This document shows positions 53,239-62,432 of a DNA stretch of 64,000 nt, piece by piece (position 1 is the first letter of the stretch; the number at the start of each line of letters is the position of its first letter). A program made the position numbers and the translations under genes. The stretch is from CAZLMG01 sp964560765. GTDB taxonomy: Bacteria; Bdellovibrionota_B; Oligoflexia; Oligoflexales; CAZLMG01. The notes beneath the pieces are model-generated. The model did not search any database. It was not told the origin of the DNA and saw only the letters and a list, made by a program, of their open reading frames with translations. The stretch is from contig CAZLMG010000002.1 of the NCBI GenBank assembly GCA_964560765.1, positions 124,001-188,000 of the forward strand, in the 5' to 3' direction.

Positions 53239-53340
53239 TTAAAGAACGAAAACAAATACTGCAACCGTATAGGCCACAACACCAGCAACCACGATGTAAA
53301 ACAAGCGCTTAGCTACCAAATCTGATTCTTCGAGCTTCAC
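53239..53340 (-). CDS. 33-residue membrane peptide of the oxidase operon
   Basis: GTG 53340 lies 2 bp after the cytochrome c stop, with AAGGGG 9 bp upstream, and the frame ends with TAA at 53239-53241, 28 bp before ctaC. The product has a charged N-terminus (KLEESDLVAKR) and one hydrophobic helix (about 14-33). It resembles in size and layout the tiny CcoQ/CtaH-type subunits of haem-copper oxidases, though I cannot show homology. Confidence 0.65.
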   Translation of the reverse strand: MKLEESDLVAKRLFYIVVAGVVAYTVAVFVFVL

Positions 53341-53342
53341 AG

Positions 53343-53978
53343 TTACTGCCCCTTAAATCGCTTCAAAATGTTGATGTAGGCAACGACATCCAGCATATCG
53401 GCGTCTGACAGCTGCATGGCCATCGGGCGCATGGTCATCCCGGAAATATCGCGAGCGTCAGCACCGCGAACTCCATTCTTGTAGTTTCCAAGCTGCGTGA
53501 CGAAATACCAATCACTGCCACCAACGAGCGGCGGAGCACCAAGCGCTTCCATTCCGGCCCCTTCGGCGCCGTGACAGGCCACACAGACTTGCTGATACTT
53601 GACCTCGCCCTTGGCGATGCTGCCTGACACCGTCGCTTTCAGCTCGGGACGCGGCAGGGCAGCCACGTATGCCGAAACTGCTTTGACGTCGCTTTCGATG
53701 TTCAGGGCCCTCGCCATGGGGCGCATGCGCATTCCACCGAGATCTTTCGGATGTGTACCGCGCACGCCCTCCCGAAACTTCAATAGCTGAGCTTCGATGT
53801 ACCATGCAGGTAAGCCGGCGATGGCAGGCGCGCCAAGCTTCTGCACGCCTTCACCCTTAACGCCGTGACAAGAGACACAAAGCGCGTATTGGCCTTCGGC
53901 GCGATCGGCAGCAGATGCGGTACTAAAAAATAAAGGGAAAAAGACTGAGAGTGTGGATATGCAATAGCGTAAAAGCAT
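53343..53978 (-). CDS. Dihaem cytochrome c (c4-like)
   Basis: A 211-residue periplasmic cytochrome with two tandem c-type domains. The signal peptide ends STASA, and the haem motifs are CVSCH (34-38) and CVACH (about 130). Each domain is followed by a Met-ligand region (GMRMRPMA, GMTMRPMA), nearly identical between halves, so the protein arose by internal duplication. It is the likely electron donor to CuA. I chose ATG 53978 behind GGAGTGG; the frame starts at a GTG at 53996. It heads the oxidase operon. Confidence 0.92.
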   Translation of the reverse strand: MLLRYCISTLSVFFPLFFSTASAADRAEGQYALCVSCHGVKGEGVQKLGAPAIAGLPAWYIEAQLLKFREGVRGTHPKDLGGMRMRPMARALNIESDVKAVSAYVAALPRPELKATVSGSIAKGEVKYQQVCVACHGAEGAGMEALGAPPLVGGSDWYFVTQLGNYKNGVRGADARDISGMTMRPMAMQLSDADMLDVVAYINILKRFKGQ

Positions 53979-54158
53979 AAGAAACAACCACTCCACTTCA
54001 AAGAATGCAAACGACAGCGCTTGCGCAAAGACAATTTCAACTCGTGCAACTTATGAAATCATAATTTGCGGCATTTCGGCAACAAAATACTGAGCAAAAA
54101 TGCCCACTTTTCGGGCAGATACCTGAGCGCAGGCATGCGGCAAATCACGCGTCTCGCC

Positions 54159-54641
54159 TCAGGGCTCTGCGTCTTGGGCAAATACAGCCGCATCACCCCG
54201 AACCTGCATGTCATGCTTGATAGAGCGGAGTGATATGGCAAAGTCATTCATGAACAGCAACATGGCACCGATCAATAGCAACAGCCCCAACAAGAAAAAC
54301 GACTCGGCTGCAAAAGGAATCAGTAAATGAAAGAGCAAGCTCGCAAAGATCACAAAAACGGTGACGATGACCGACGCAATGCTGCCTGTTGTGAGCAGGA
54401 TGGCGGCTCGCAACTGGCGGGCTCGCCGGTACAGAGCCCGCAGTTCTTTATTTAAATGGTCCGAACTCTTGTCGCGATGATATAAACGCTCCCCATCCCG
54501 CAAGAGGGTGCGAGTTCGATCAACAACACGACCGTAACGCGCGATCATTGCCGATAGCAAAACACCAACGCCCGAGATCAGGAAGACCGGCGCGAGTGCA
54601 CTGGCCATGGCTTGCGTCGTGCGCGCCAATTCGGGGTCCAA
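54159..54641 (-). CDS. DUF2721 membrane protein
   Basis: A 160-residue protein with three membrane segments and the DUF2721 pattern: ALAPVFLISGVGVLLSAMIARYGRVVDRTRTL followed by a charged helix with ELRALYRRARQLRAAILL. Function unknown. The start is TTG at 54641 with AGGAG 6 bp upstream. It lies upstream of the oxidase operon on the same strand, 180 bp away, and is divergent from the photolyase gene. Confidence 0.87.
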   Translation of the reverse strand: MDPELARTTQAMASALAPVFLISGVGVLLSAMIARYGRVVDRTRTLLRDGERLYHRDKSSDHLNKELRALYRRARQLRAAILLTTGSIASVIVTVFVIFASLLFHLLIPFAAESFFLLGLLLLIGAMLLFMNDFAISLRSIKHDMQVRGDAAVFAQDAEP

Positions 54642-54755
54642 AGTATCTCCTGAATCTAGACTTCTGGTTCTCGCAGCAATCGGATAAACGATTAGGATTG
54701 TACCACGAACTCATGCCAGGCCAGGGGTGTGGCCCCCAAAGATTGGAAAAGAAAT

Positions 54756-56222
54756 ATGCCTCGGAGATCTGATTCCCCCCGGATATCGATCATGTGGTTC
54801 CGCCGCGATCTTCGACTTGCTGATTTGCCAGCATGGTTTGCGGCATCCGCAGCGGAATATACACTTCCCGTTTTCATCTGGAGCCCGGAAGAGTCCGGCG
54901 CTTGGGCCGAAGGAGGGGCGAGTTGCTGGTGGCTGCACAAGTCCTTAGAGAGCCTGAACCGCTCACTTGAAGCCGCTGGCTCTCGGTTGCTCATATTGCA
55001 CGCTAACGATAGTGGAGCGGCGCTTACGGCACTCGCGGCGGCCATCTCCGCCTCGACCGTCCATTGCAGCCGCATGTATTCCCCATGGGCGGACGCTCGG
55101 GACCAAAGGGCCGCAAAGACACTCCAGGCTGGCGGGGTGCAGTTGATCATCCATCCGGGATCGCTTCTCCTCGAGCCCGAAGCAGGAGCTAAGGCGGATG
55201 GGACGCCCTATCAAGTGTACACACCGTTTTGGCGCGGACTCGTGTCGCGTCTCCATCTGTCCGCGCGTTTGCCAGCACCCCAGACGCCAGCTTTGCCGGC
55301 AAACTCGCCTCCAGGTTTATCACTAAGCGACCTCAACCTCCTACCCAAGGTCAACTGGGACGCGGAGTTCCCGCAGCACTGGGCTCCTGGTGAGTCGGGC
55401 GCACACGCGCGGTTGCAACAGTTCCTGCAGCAACCGATTCAGGCCTACGCTACCGAGCGCGATCACCCGTTTACTTTGGGCACTTCACGCCTCTCACCAC
55501 ACTTGCATTTCGGTGAGATCAGCCCAGCAGAAGTTTGGCGCCAGCTCACAGCGCTGGCCGGCGCACCCGAAGCGGCCAGCGAGCCCGGCATTTTGCAATT
55601 CGCGAAAGAGATTGTTTGGCGCGAATTCGCTCATCACTTGCTGCACTTCTTTCCTGATCTGCCCTCCGAGCCATTGCGGAAACAGTTTCGCAGCTTCCCG
55701 TGGCGCGAAGATCCAGCCCGACTAAATGCCTGGCAGCGTGGGCGAACTGGCTACCCGATCGTCGATGCGGGCATGCGCCAACTATGGACAACGGGTTGGA
55801 TGCACAACCGAGTCCGCATGATTGTCGCGTCATTTCTCGTAAAACACTTGCTGCAGCCCTGGCAGCATGGAGCGCGTTGGTTTTGGGATACACTGGTGGA
55901 CGCTGACTTGGCGAACAATTCCCAGGGTTGGCAGTGGAGCAGTGGCTGCGGCGCCGACGCTGCACCCTATTTTCGGATTTTCAACCCGATATTACAGGGC
56001 AAAAAGTTTGATCCTGCGGGCGCTTATGTCCGGCGCTGGGTTCCGGAGTTGGCCGGGTTGCCCAATTCGGTCATTCATGAGCCATGGACCGCCGACCCCA
56101 GCACACTGGCCCAAGCAAGAGTAAAACTCGGCGATTCGTATCCACGCCCGATCGTCGAACATTCTCTGGCTCGTAAAGTCGCCATGGTCGCGTATCAGCG
56201 CATGAATTCGACAAAGACCTAG
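54756..56222 (+). CDS. phrB: Deoxyribodipyrimidine photolyase
   Basis: Repairs cyclobutane pyrimidine dimers with blue light. The 488-residue product has the N-terminal photolyase Rossmann domain starting IMWFRRDLRLAD, and a C-terminal FAD domain with TSRLSPHLHFGEISP, WREFAHHLL, GYPIVDAGMRQLWTTGWMHNRVRM and DADLANNSQGWQW; the latter two are family hallmarks, and the W residues of the electron-transfer chain are present. The start is uncertain: ATG 54756 is chosen; the frame is open from GTG 54729, and ATG 54792 is possible. Confidence 0.94.
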   Translation: MPRRSDSPRISIMWFRRDLRLADLPAWFAASAAEYTLPVFIWSPEESGAWAEGGASCWWLHKSLESLNRSLEAAGSRLLILHANDSGAALTALAAAISASTVHCSRMYSPWADARDQRAAKTLQAGGVQLIIHPGSLLLEPEAGAKADGTPYQVYTPFWRGLVSRLHLSARLPAPQTPALPANSPPGLSLSDLNLLPKVNWDAEFPQHWAPGESGAHARLQQFLQQPIQAYATERDHPFTLGTSRLSPHLHFGEISPAEVWRQLTALAGAPEAASEPGILQFAKEIVWREFAHHLLHFFPDLPSEPLRKQFRSFPWREDPARLNAWQRGRTGYPIVDAGMRQLWTTGWMHNRVRMIVASFLVKHLLQPWQHGARWFWDTLVDADLANNSQGWQWSSGCGADAAPYFRIFNPILQGKKFDPAGAYVRRWVPELAGLPNSVIHEPWTADPSTLAQARVKLGDSYPRPIVEHSLARKVAMVAYQRMNSTKT

Positions 56223-56281
56223 GAATTTGTTGTACAAATTGCTATGGCACACATCCCATAGAACTTGCAGAGGGTGAGGCA

Positions 56282-56596
56282 TTGGCTGTTATGAACGAAA
56301 TCAAGAAGATGCTGCTCGATAAGAAGCATGAATTGGAATCTCGACTAGACCGCATCGCTGCGCATGCCGGCGAGCCTCTCGACAAAGACTCGGAGGAGCG
56401 AGCCATCCAATTGGAGAATGAAGAGGTCCTTGAAGGGTTATCCGTAGAGGGAAAACAGGAGCTCGCACAGGTCAACTCCGCCCTTGAACGCCTCGAGAAA
56501 GGAACTTACGGGCAGTGCGCCAAATGCCGCGAGCCCATTCCTCTGGCGCGGTTGAAGGCCATGCCCTTCGCAGTGACTTGCATGAACTGCGCTTGA
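56282..56596 (+). CDS. TraR/DksA-family zinc-finger protein
   Basis: A 104-residue protein with a coiled-coil helical hairpin (about 5-70) and a C4 zinc finger (Cys79, Cys82, Cys100, Cys103). DksA-like proteins reach into the secondary channel of RNA polymerase, though this one is shorter than E. coli DksA (151) and lacks the DxxDxA tip pattern in full form (DKDSEE is seen). The start is TTG 56282 behind AGAGGGTGA, or ATG 56291. Confidence 0.9.
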   Translation: MAVMNEIKKMLLDKKHELESRLDRIAAHAGEPLDKDSEERAIQLENEEVLEGLSVEGKQELAQVNSALERLEKGTYGQCAKCREPIPLARLKAMPFAVTCMNCA

Positions 56597-56614
56597 TCAC
56601 TCGTTTCTTCGAAT

Positions 56615-57649
56615 CTATTTTTCCGCGATCAGCTGGATGAGCCGCTTCTGCGGCTCGGCAAACTTGGATAATCCGTCTTCCATGAGGGCCTGCTCCAGCC
56701 TTTCAAAATCAACATGCCGATCGATGTCGGCCATGACTTCCGCCTCCGGCCACCGATCGACATTGCGCTGAAACCGAATCGTTGCAGCATGCACAGCTGC
56801 ATTGGTTGCCGGCGGATTGGTCTGAATGTCACTACCTGCCAGGGCTTCGACATACTTCCAGGCGGCATCTGTCGGCTTTTTCGTGCCCGTAGACGCAAAA
56901 ACGATCTCTTGCTGTAAGGGCAGGGCTCGCTGCGCCCAAAAAGCCTGATTGGCTTGCCAAACCCTCTTGGCATTAACGATTCCGACCAAGCCTTGAGCCT
57001 GAGCTGAAAGTTGGGGGCAGGCCTTTTCGCTGTACACATCCAATCGCGACACAAAAATGCTGTATACCGACTTTGTTGTCGCAGGTTGGGCTCGTTCCTG
57101 AACTCCGCGCCACACGGCCTCAGTCGCTGCATGGTATTGACGCAAAGAGAATATCAGGGTCACGTTGACATTGACTCCAGCAGCGATCACATCGGTCAAG
57201 GACGCAATACCAGCTGGAGTCGCTGGAATCTTGATCAGCCGATTCACATGGCCCTCTGCCCATCGCTTGGCTTCTGATACATAGCGAGAGACGCGCTCCG
57301 CATGCGGCAACGGGTCTCTAGTGTCTTCGATGAGCGGATCGACCTCGAAACTGACGTAGCCATCATTGCCACCAGACTGATCAAAAACAGGACGAAAAAC
57401 CGCCTCGGCCTGCGAAACCAGGCGATCTGTTATCCGCCAAGCGACCGCAGCCGGATCCAGACCCTGCTGTCGAAGTTGGCGAATTTCCGCATCAAAACGG
57501 CCAGTCTTGAGCAAATCCGCCACAATGATGGGATTCGATGTTGCACCGGTAGCACCCTGCTCACGGCTTTGCGCGACCAAATCAGGGTCGATTGAGTCCA
57601 GCCAAAGCTTGGTACCAGTGTCGATCAAAGAGCGGAGTGATGAAGGCAT
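56615..57649 (-). CDS. tal: Transaldolase
   Basis: A 344-residue transaldolase of the pentose-phosphate pathway. The Schiff-base lysine is Lys140 in VNRLIKIPATPAG; other family motifs are TSNPIIV near 38, NVNVTLIFS near 160, and YSIFVSRLD near 190, with STGTKKP towards the C-terminus. The length matches the long bacterial form. ATG 57649 has AAGGGTGA upstream; the frame extends to 57721 without a site. It follows the Gld-like operon on the same strand after 82 bp. Confidence 0.92.
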   Translation of the reverse strand: MPSSLRSLIDTGTKLWLDSIDPDLVAQSREQGATGATSNPIIVADLLKTGRFDAEIRQLRQQGLDPAAVAWRITDRLVSQAEAVFRPVFDQSGGNDGYVSFEVDPLIEDTRDPLPHAERVSRYVSEAKRWAEGHVNRLIKIPATPAGIASLTDVIAAGVNVNVTLIFSLRQYHAATEAVWRGVQERAQPATTKSVYSIFVSRLDVYSEKACPQLSAQAQGLVGIVNAKRVWQANQAFWAQRALPLQQEIVFASTGTKKPTDAAWKYVEALAGSDIQTNPPATNAAVHAATIRFQRNVDRWPEAEVMADIDRHVDFERLEQALMEDGLSKFAEPQKRLIQLIAEK

Positions 57650-57731
57650 GAGATTCACCCTTAAAGCCACGGTTTGCGATGCGGCGCTCATCATACTCGG
57701 ACATAGCGCCGATGCAATCAAAATGGCTGAT

Positions 57732-58751
57732 TCAACTCTTCTTCTTGGCAGTGATAAAATCCGGCCGAGACTTCACTAATTTCTGTGCCCGCCAGCTGCT
57801 GACAGAAAAAGCCCATTTTTGCATGAGAGTATTCAAGGACTCCACTTGTCCCGATAACTCCTGGGATTCTCCACCCTCAGATGAAGAATGGCCGGTGACT
57901 CTTACAAAGAACTTTTCCGCCGCGTCCTGTCCCACTCTGCCAACATGCAGCTCATAGCGCCGCCCATCAAACAAGATAACCTCCGCTTTGCTGGCATTCT
58001 TTAGCGCCGTCGTCGCTTCCACGTTGCCAGGGTCAAAGCGCTTCTCGAAGGCTAAGTTTTCAAGGGAGGTCAGTACAGCCTTGAGCTCGTTCGCCTTCAC
58101 GTCCTCCGCGGCTAAGCCAACGGCCGTCAGGTCATCTTCCGCCTTATCGCGAGTCAATACCACCGAATCCTTTGAGCCAGGAGCGAAGACGACCTGCTTA
58201 ATGGACGCGGACTTAATATCTAGCAAGGTCTTGTACTGCCAAGTGTCTATAGATGCGTCCACATTGACCTTAGAAGCCAGCAAATAGGCCAAGCCATCGC
58301 TATCGTTGATAGTCGCATACTGCCCACCTCCGCTGCGCTCGCCACCGAGGCGCATTGTGACGGCCACCCCGTCACCGGAAATACCAACTTCTTTCGCAGA
58401 TCCGTCCGCCAATCCGAACTCGCCCCATTGATCTTTGGATCTTGCGACAACTCTCTCAACTTTGACTTTCATCAACTCATCAAAAAGACGAACAAGCTTC
58501 GCCGCATCAGCGGGAAAGTCCGCATCATTTGCCAGCACCCAACCCTGCCCACCTTTCTCCTCAAGCACGACCTCTGACTCGCCGGCCTTTATCGAGACCC
58601 TCTTCGCATGTGCAACATTGAGATCGGCGTAAGGCATTTGGCCGACCAGTGGATCCGGCCGACCGTGAGGTCGTCTTTGTAAAAGAAGTGTGGCGGCGGC
58701 GCCAAGTACCAACAGCAAGAGGAAAGCACGCGTTGATGTCGACTTACTCAC
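57732..58751 (-). CDS. DUF4340 protein of the Gld-like ABC operon
   Basis: A 339-residue protein with one N-terminal membrane segment (about 6-24) and repeated beta-rich DUF4340 units (VVLEEKGGQGWVLAND, WGEFGLADGSAKEVGISG), facing the periplasm. DUF4340 proteins nearly always accompany GldA/F/G-type ABC genes and are thought to be an extracytoplasmic part of the complex; their chemistry is unknown. The start is GTG at 58751 with AAGGAGGG, overlapping the GldG stop by 8 bp. Confidence 0.88.
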   Translation of the reverse strand: MSKSTSTRAFLLLLVLGAAATLLLQRRPHGRPDPLVGQMPYADLNVAHAKRVSIKAGESEVVLEEKGGQGWVLANDADFPADAAKLVRLFDELMKVKVERVVARSKDQWGEFGLADGSAKEVGISGDGVAVTMRLGGERSGGGQYATINDSDGLAYLLASKVNVDASIDTWQYKTLLDIKSASIKQVVFAPGSKDSVVLTRDKAEDDLTAVGLAAEDVKANELKAVLTSLENLAFEKRFDPGNVEATTALKNASKAEVILFDGRRYELHVGRVGQDAAEKFFVRVTGHSSSEGGESQELSGQVESLNTLMQKWAFSVSSWRAQKLVKSRPDFITAKKKS

Positions 58752-60624
58752 GATGAGCCCCCTCCTTGCGACGGCGACCCCGTCGCACAAATGTCACAAC
58801 TCCAAATGCCCCAACTCCCGCGGGAACCAAGAGTAAGTTAACAGCCGCTAGCTGCGTTCCCAGAGCCTCGATATCTTCTCGCAGGTTTTTCCGGACCTCA
58901 CGTCGTCGTCGCCTCGCCTCTCGCTCTTCTTCCTTAAACCGGGAAATTTCTTGCTGTTGCTCGGCATTCAACGTCATCGCGCTGCCAGATGCCCGCGCCT
59001 CCTGCAATTCGTTTAACTTCTTCTGCAATTCAGAAATCTTCTGTGACAACACCTCTTCTTCTTGCTTCCACTTTTCCTGTGCTTCCTTTTCCAATTCCTG
59101 CACTTTGCTAAAGGGACGCGCAATCCTACCGGAAGACCGAATCGCAATCAGATCCTGACTACCCCCAAGAAACTCGACTGAATTGACCAAGAAGTTGAGG
59201 TTGTCATTACGCGGCCGGGCAATGACTTGCCGCCCAAAGCGCATGATATCAACCGCATTGTGATCGGCTAAGAAGTCCGAGTCCGCGATGACGACGACGA
59301 CCCCGTCTCCTTGCGCGGCCTTGCGGTGTGTTCCCGCATCCACACCGTCGACGCCCTCCGGCACTCCCTCGGGAAAAGCACTCGGGAAATTGCCGCGCAA
59401 AATTCCGGCCACCGTGCGCGCACCCTTCTCTGCCTTGGTCTCTCGCGCCAGATCTGCCGGCCCCATAAACGCCGCCATCGTCGCCGAGGCTGTGCCGCTA
59501 TCTTCAGACGTGGAAATCAGTGCTTCGAGCTTTAATGCAGCACCCTCCTTGAGGCGGAAGGCACCGCCTTCGGTGATGAGCATGCTGCGCAACTGTCCGG
59601 TGATTACCGAATCTCGTGCAAGCTGCACCTCGGGTACGCCAAAATAAAATGGATACGACGTGACGACGCCACCAGCATTCACCCGCATCATGTTGCGCAT
59701 GTCACCAACCAAGGTCGACTTATCGTACTCAACACCCCAAGCGGCGAACAGCTTCGGAAGATCTGAATTCGCTTCCGGCATGCGTCCGGACATCTGCGCC
59801 ATGGCGGCACCTTGCGACATGTCTGCGCGATTCATCGGGTCGACTGCGACGATAAGACGACCGCCGCGCATGACAAACTGATCTAGGGCATACTGTAAGC
59901 CATCGCTGGGCTGCTTCGGGTGAAACACTACCAATAAGTCAAGGCCATCGGGAATCGTCTTAACGTCCGCGCCAACTTCCTCGACCTCAAACATCTTCTG
60001 CAATTGTTGGACAAACATCCAAGCTTCCCCACCCTCTCCCGTCATAGGATTGGTCGGCGCACCAAAGATAGGCAAAGAGCTTAAGATACCAACCTTGGGC
60101 TTGACCGAAAGTTGGCTACGGACCAGTGCCTCCGAAATATCATATTCCAAGAACTCCTCGCGCCGTGGATCAAAATACGGCAACGGGATTTCTTTGCTGC
60201 CAGAAAGAACCACGGCTCCAAAGAACATCTCTCCGCCATTGGGCAACTTTCCCGCTTGCACTCCGTACTTACCAGCCCACTCCTCTTCGTCCGTGTCGGG
60301 CTTTGGATCGAAAACTTCCAATGCGATTTTACCGCCTGAAAGACCCTCATACTCGCGCAAGACTTCCTCAACCCGCGTCGCATAGGTTTTGATAAAGACA
60401 GGGAGTTCTTTCAGCGAACGTGAGAAGTAGAATTTAATGACGACGTCTTGCGCCAATTTGCCGATGATATTTTTTGTCCCAGGAGACAGGGTGTAAACTT
60501 TGTCTTGAGTTACATCCCAGCGCCAAGTTAGTTGTGAGCCAATGATGTTAAGGCAAACGACAGCAACGGCGATCGCCGCCATTCCTTGCCCTGAAGTCAC
60601 CAAGCCTTTCCAATTCCAACGCAT
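58744..60624 (-). CDS. GldG-like extracytoplasmic ABC component
   Basis: A 626-residue protein with an N-terminal membrane segment (about 10-30), a large GldG/IFT52-like domain (KIALEVFDPKPDTDEEEWAG, YGVQAGKL, GGRLIVAVDPMNR, VVVIADSDFLADH), a coiled coil (about 525-595) and a C-terminal membrane segment followed by a basic tail. GldG was named from Flavobacterium gliding, but homologues with GldA/GldF occur widely in non-gliding bacteria. AAGGAGG precedes the ATG. Confidence 0.9.
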   Translation of the reverse strand: MRWNWKGLVTSGQGMAAIAVAVVCLNIIGSQLTWRWDVTQDKVYTLSPGTKNIIGKLAQDVVIKFYFSRSLKELPVFIKTYATRVEEVLREYEGLSGGKIALEVFDPKPDTDEEEWAGKYGVQAGKLPNGGEMFFGAVVLSGSKEIPLPYFDPRREEFLEYDISEALVRSQLSVKPKVGILSSLPIFGAPTNPMTGEGGEAWMFVQQLQKMFEVEEVGADVKTIPDGLDLLVVFHPKQPSDGLQYALDQFVMRGGRLIVAVDPMNRADMSQGAAMAQMSGRMPEANSDLPKLFAAWGVEYDKSTLVGDMRNMMRVNAGGVVTSYPFYFGVPEVQLARDSVITGQLRSMLITEGGAFRLKEGAALKLEALISTSEDSGTASATMAAFMGPADLARETKAEKGARTVAGILRGNFPSAFPEGVPEGVDGVDAGTHRKAAQGDGVVVVIADSDFLADHNAVDIMRFGRQVIARPRNDNLNFLVNSVEFLGGSQDLIAIRSSGRIARPFSKVQELEKEAQEKWKQEEEVLSQKISELQKKLNELQEARASGSAMTLNAEQQQEISRFKEEEREARRRRREVRKNLREDIEALGTQLAAVNLLLVPAGVGAFGVVTFVRRGRRRKEGAHRE

Positions 60625-60636
60625 ACCTAATCCTCC

Positions 60637-61380
60637 TTAGCTGGCCTTTTTCAGATTTAGCGCCATCGTATTTATCGCCAGTGCCAAGACTATGACCGAT
60701 AGAAAATACAGAATATCGCGTGAGTCGATCAGGCCGCGCATGATTCCGCGAAAGTGCGTGGTAAAACCTAACGCTGCAATGAAATCAATGACGGGTGCCG
60801 GGAATACGCTTGCCAGCATATTCGAGAAAACGCCCCAACCCAGCAGGACCATCACAAAACAGATAACGACACCCAAGATGAAACTAATCACCTGATTCTT
60901 GGTACATGCTGAGGTTAAGCTACTGATTGCCAAGTAGCTGCCCGCCATCAGCAAGCTGCCCAAGTATCCAGCAAAGATGACGCCGTTATCGGGACTCCCC
61001 AAAAAGTTTACCGTGATGACGAGTGGAAAAGTGAGCGCCAAGGCAATCGCAATAAACGCCCAGCCGGCCAAGAACTTCGCCAACACAGCTTCACCCAAAC
61101 TTACCGGCAGTGTGAATAGCAACTCAATCGTCCCAGACTTCCGTTCCTCAGCCCAAAGACGCATTCCGACTGCTGGTACCAGGACCAGATATAACCATGG
61201 AAGGTAGGTGAAAAAGGCATCCAATGACGCCTGATTGCTCTCGTATAGACCACCGAGAAAGAAAGTGCATCCGATGCTGGACAGCAGAAAAATGACGATA
61301 AAGACGTAGGCAACCGGCGAGCGAAAATACCCATAAAACTCGCGCTGAAAGAGCGGACCAAATGTCTTCGTTAAGCTCAT
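60637..61380 (-). CDS. GldF-like ABC transporter permease
   Basis: A 247-residue ABC-2 type permease with six membrane segments (VAYVFIVIFLLSSIGCTFFL; WLYLVLVPAVGMRLWAEERKSGTIELLFTLP). The MRLWAEERKSGTIELL segment is characteristic of the GldF branch. It overlaps the ATPase gene by 4 bp (ATGA), so the two are coupled. The exported substrate is unknown. Confidence 0.92.
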   Translation of the reverse strand: MSLTKTFGPLFQREFYGYFRSPVAYVFIVIFLLSSIGCTFFLGGLYESNQASLDAFFTYLPWLYLVLVPAVGMRLWAEERKSGTIELLFTLPVSLGEAVLAKFLAGWAFIAIALALTFPLVITVNFLGSPDNGVIFAGYLGSLLMAGSYLAISSLTSACTKNQVISFILGVVICFVMVLLGWGVFSNMLASVFPAPVIDFIAALGFTTHFRGIMRGLIDSRDILYFLSVIVLALAINTMALNLKKAS

Positions 61381-62312
61381 GATCGATCCCCCATGGTCAC
61401 ACGGCGAAAGACTTCATCCAATCGCCCTTGTTCAACCTGCAAGTGCTGCAAAGGCAGCTGAGTGTCATGCACGAGTCGCGAAACATCTTCGATGATTGTG
61501 CGACCGTTTCGCGGAAAGACCCGAAGTGCATTCGCCACATGTGGCACGTACTCGACACTATCGACCGATTGCATCCCGCTTAGAAGCTGGCGCGCCTTCT
61601 CGACTTCTGAGGCTGCGATCCGGACCGTCACAGCATTATGCCAACGTGACCGCTGCAACAACTCAGCGGGAGTTGCATCTTCTATCAACTGACCCCGCGC
61701 GATGATGATGACCCGCTGGCAAACTGATTCGACTTCTTCCAAGATATGAGTGGAGAGGATAATGGTTTTATCTTCCCCCATTTGCCGGATGAGCTGCCGC
61801 ACTTCATGTTTTTGGTTGGGATCAAGTCCATCGGTCGGCTCGTCCAAGATAAGGACCGGTGGATCGTGCAATAAAGCCTGCGCAAAGCCCACCCTTTGGC
61901 GATATCCCTTTGAGAGAGTCTCGATGGGCTGATGCCATACCTCCTGCAGAAAGCACTGTTCGCGCATGCGCTCAGCGCGCACCGCTCGCTCAGCACCGAC
62001 AAAGCCTCGCATGGCGGCGATGAATTCCAAAAACTCGCAGACTGTCATTTCAGAGTAGGATGGCGCACTTTCAGGCAAATAGCCTATTCGCTCTCGCACC
62101 GCGATCGAATCCCGAACAATATCTTTGCCCCCAATACTTGCTGTTCCTGAGGTCGGCTCGATAAAACAGGTCAGCATCTTCATGGTAGTCGACTTGCCAG
62201 CACCGTTAGGTCCCAAAAACCCCAGCACCTGGCCCTTGGGCACAGAAAAACTCACATTCTGCACCGCACAAAATGCCCCAAAGCTTTTCGAGAGTCCTGT
62301 CACTTCGATCAT
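61377..62312 (-). CDS. GldA-like ABC transporter ATPase
   Basis: A 311-residue ATP-binding subunit: Walker A GPNGAGKST near 35, the signature LSKGYRQRVGFAQALLHDP, Walker B LILDEPTDGLDP and switch His (STHILEE). A C-terminal extension (about 220-311) resembles the DUF4162 domain of GldA-type proteins. It heads a four-gene operon with permease, GldG and DUF4340. AAGGGG precedes ATG 62312. Confidence 0.93.
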   Translation of the reverse strand: MIEVTGLSKSFGAFCAVQNVSFSVPKGQVLGFLGPNGAGKSTTMKMLTCFIEPTSGTASIGGKDIVRDSIAVRERIGYLPESAPSYSEMTVCEFLEFIAAMRGFVGAERAVRAERMREQCFLQEVWHQPIETLSKGYRQRVGFAQALLHDPPVLILDEPTDGLDPNQKHEVRQLIRQMGEDKTIILSTHILEEVESVCQRVIIIARGQLIEDATPAELLQRSRWHNAVTVRIAASEVEKARQLLSGMQSVDSVEYVPHVANALRVFPRNGRTIIEDVSRLVHDTQLPLQHLQVEQGRLDEVFRRVTMGDRS

Positions 62313-62343
62313 GGATGGCCCCTTACCGAATGCGGAAATTCAT

Positions 62344-62408
62344 TGAACGAACAGGTTCATAAACTGATATTCGTTCCATTAATAATGGCTTAGGCTTGGA
62401 TTTGTCAA
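62344..62408 (-). promoter_or_regulatory. Promoter and operator-like repeats of the Gld-like operon
   Basis: On the minus strand a perfect -35 TTGACA (complement of 62403-62408) is followed after 18 bp by TATTAA (complement of 62379-62384), a good sigma-70-type promoter. The predicted start point near 62372 falls inside inverted repeats: GAACGAA/TTCGTTC (62345-62351 with 62370-62376) and TGAAC/GTTCA (62344-62348 with 62355-62359). A repressor could bind here. Confidence 0.6.
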
Positions 62409-62432
62409 GGATATTTGATGGTTATGTGGGGT

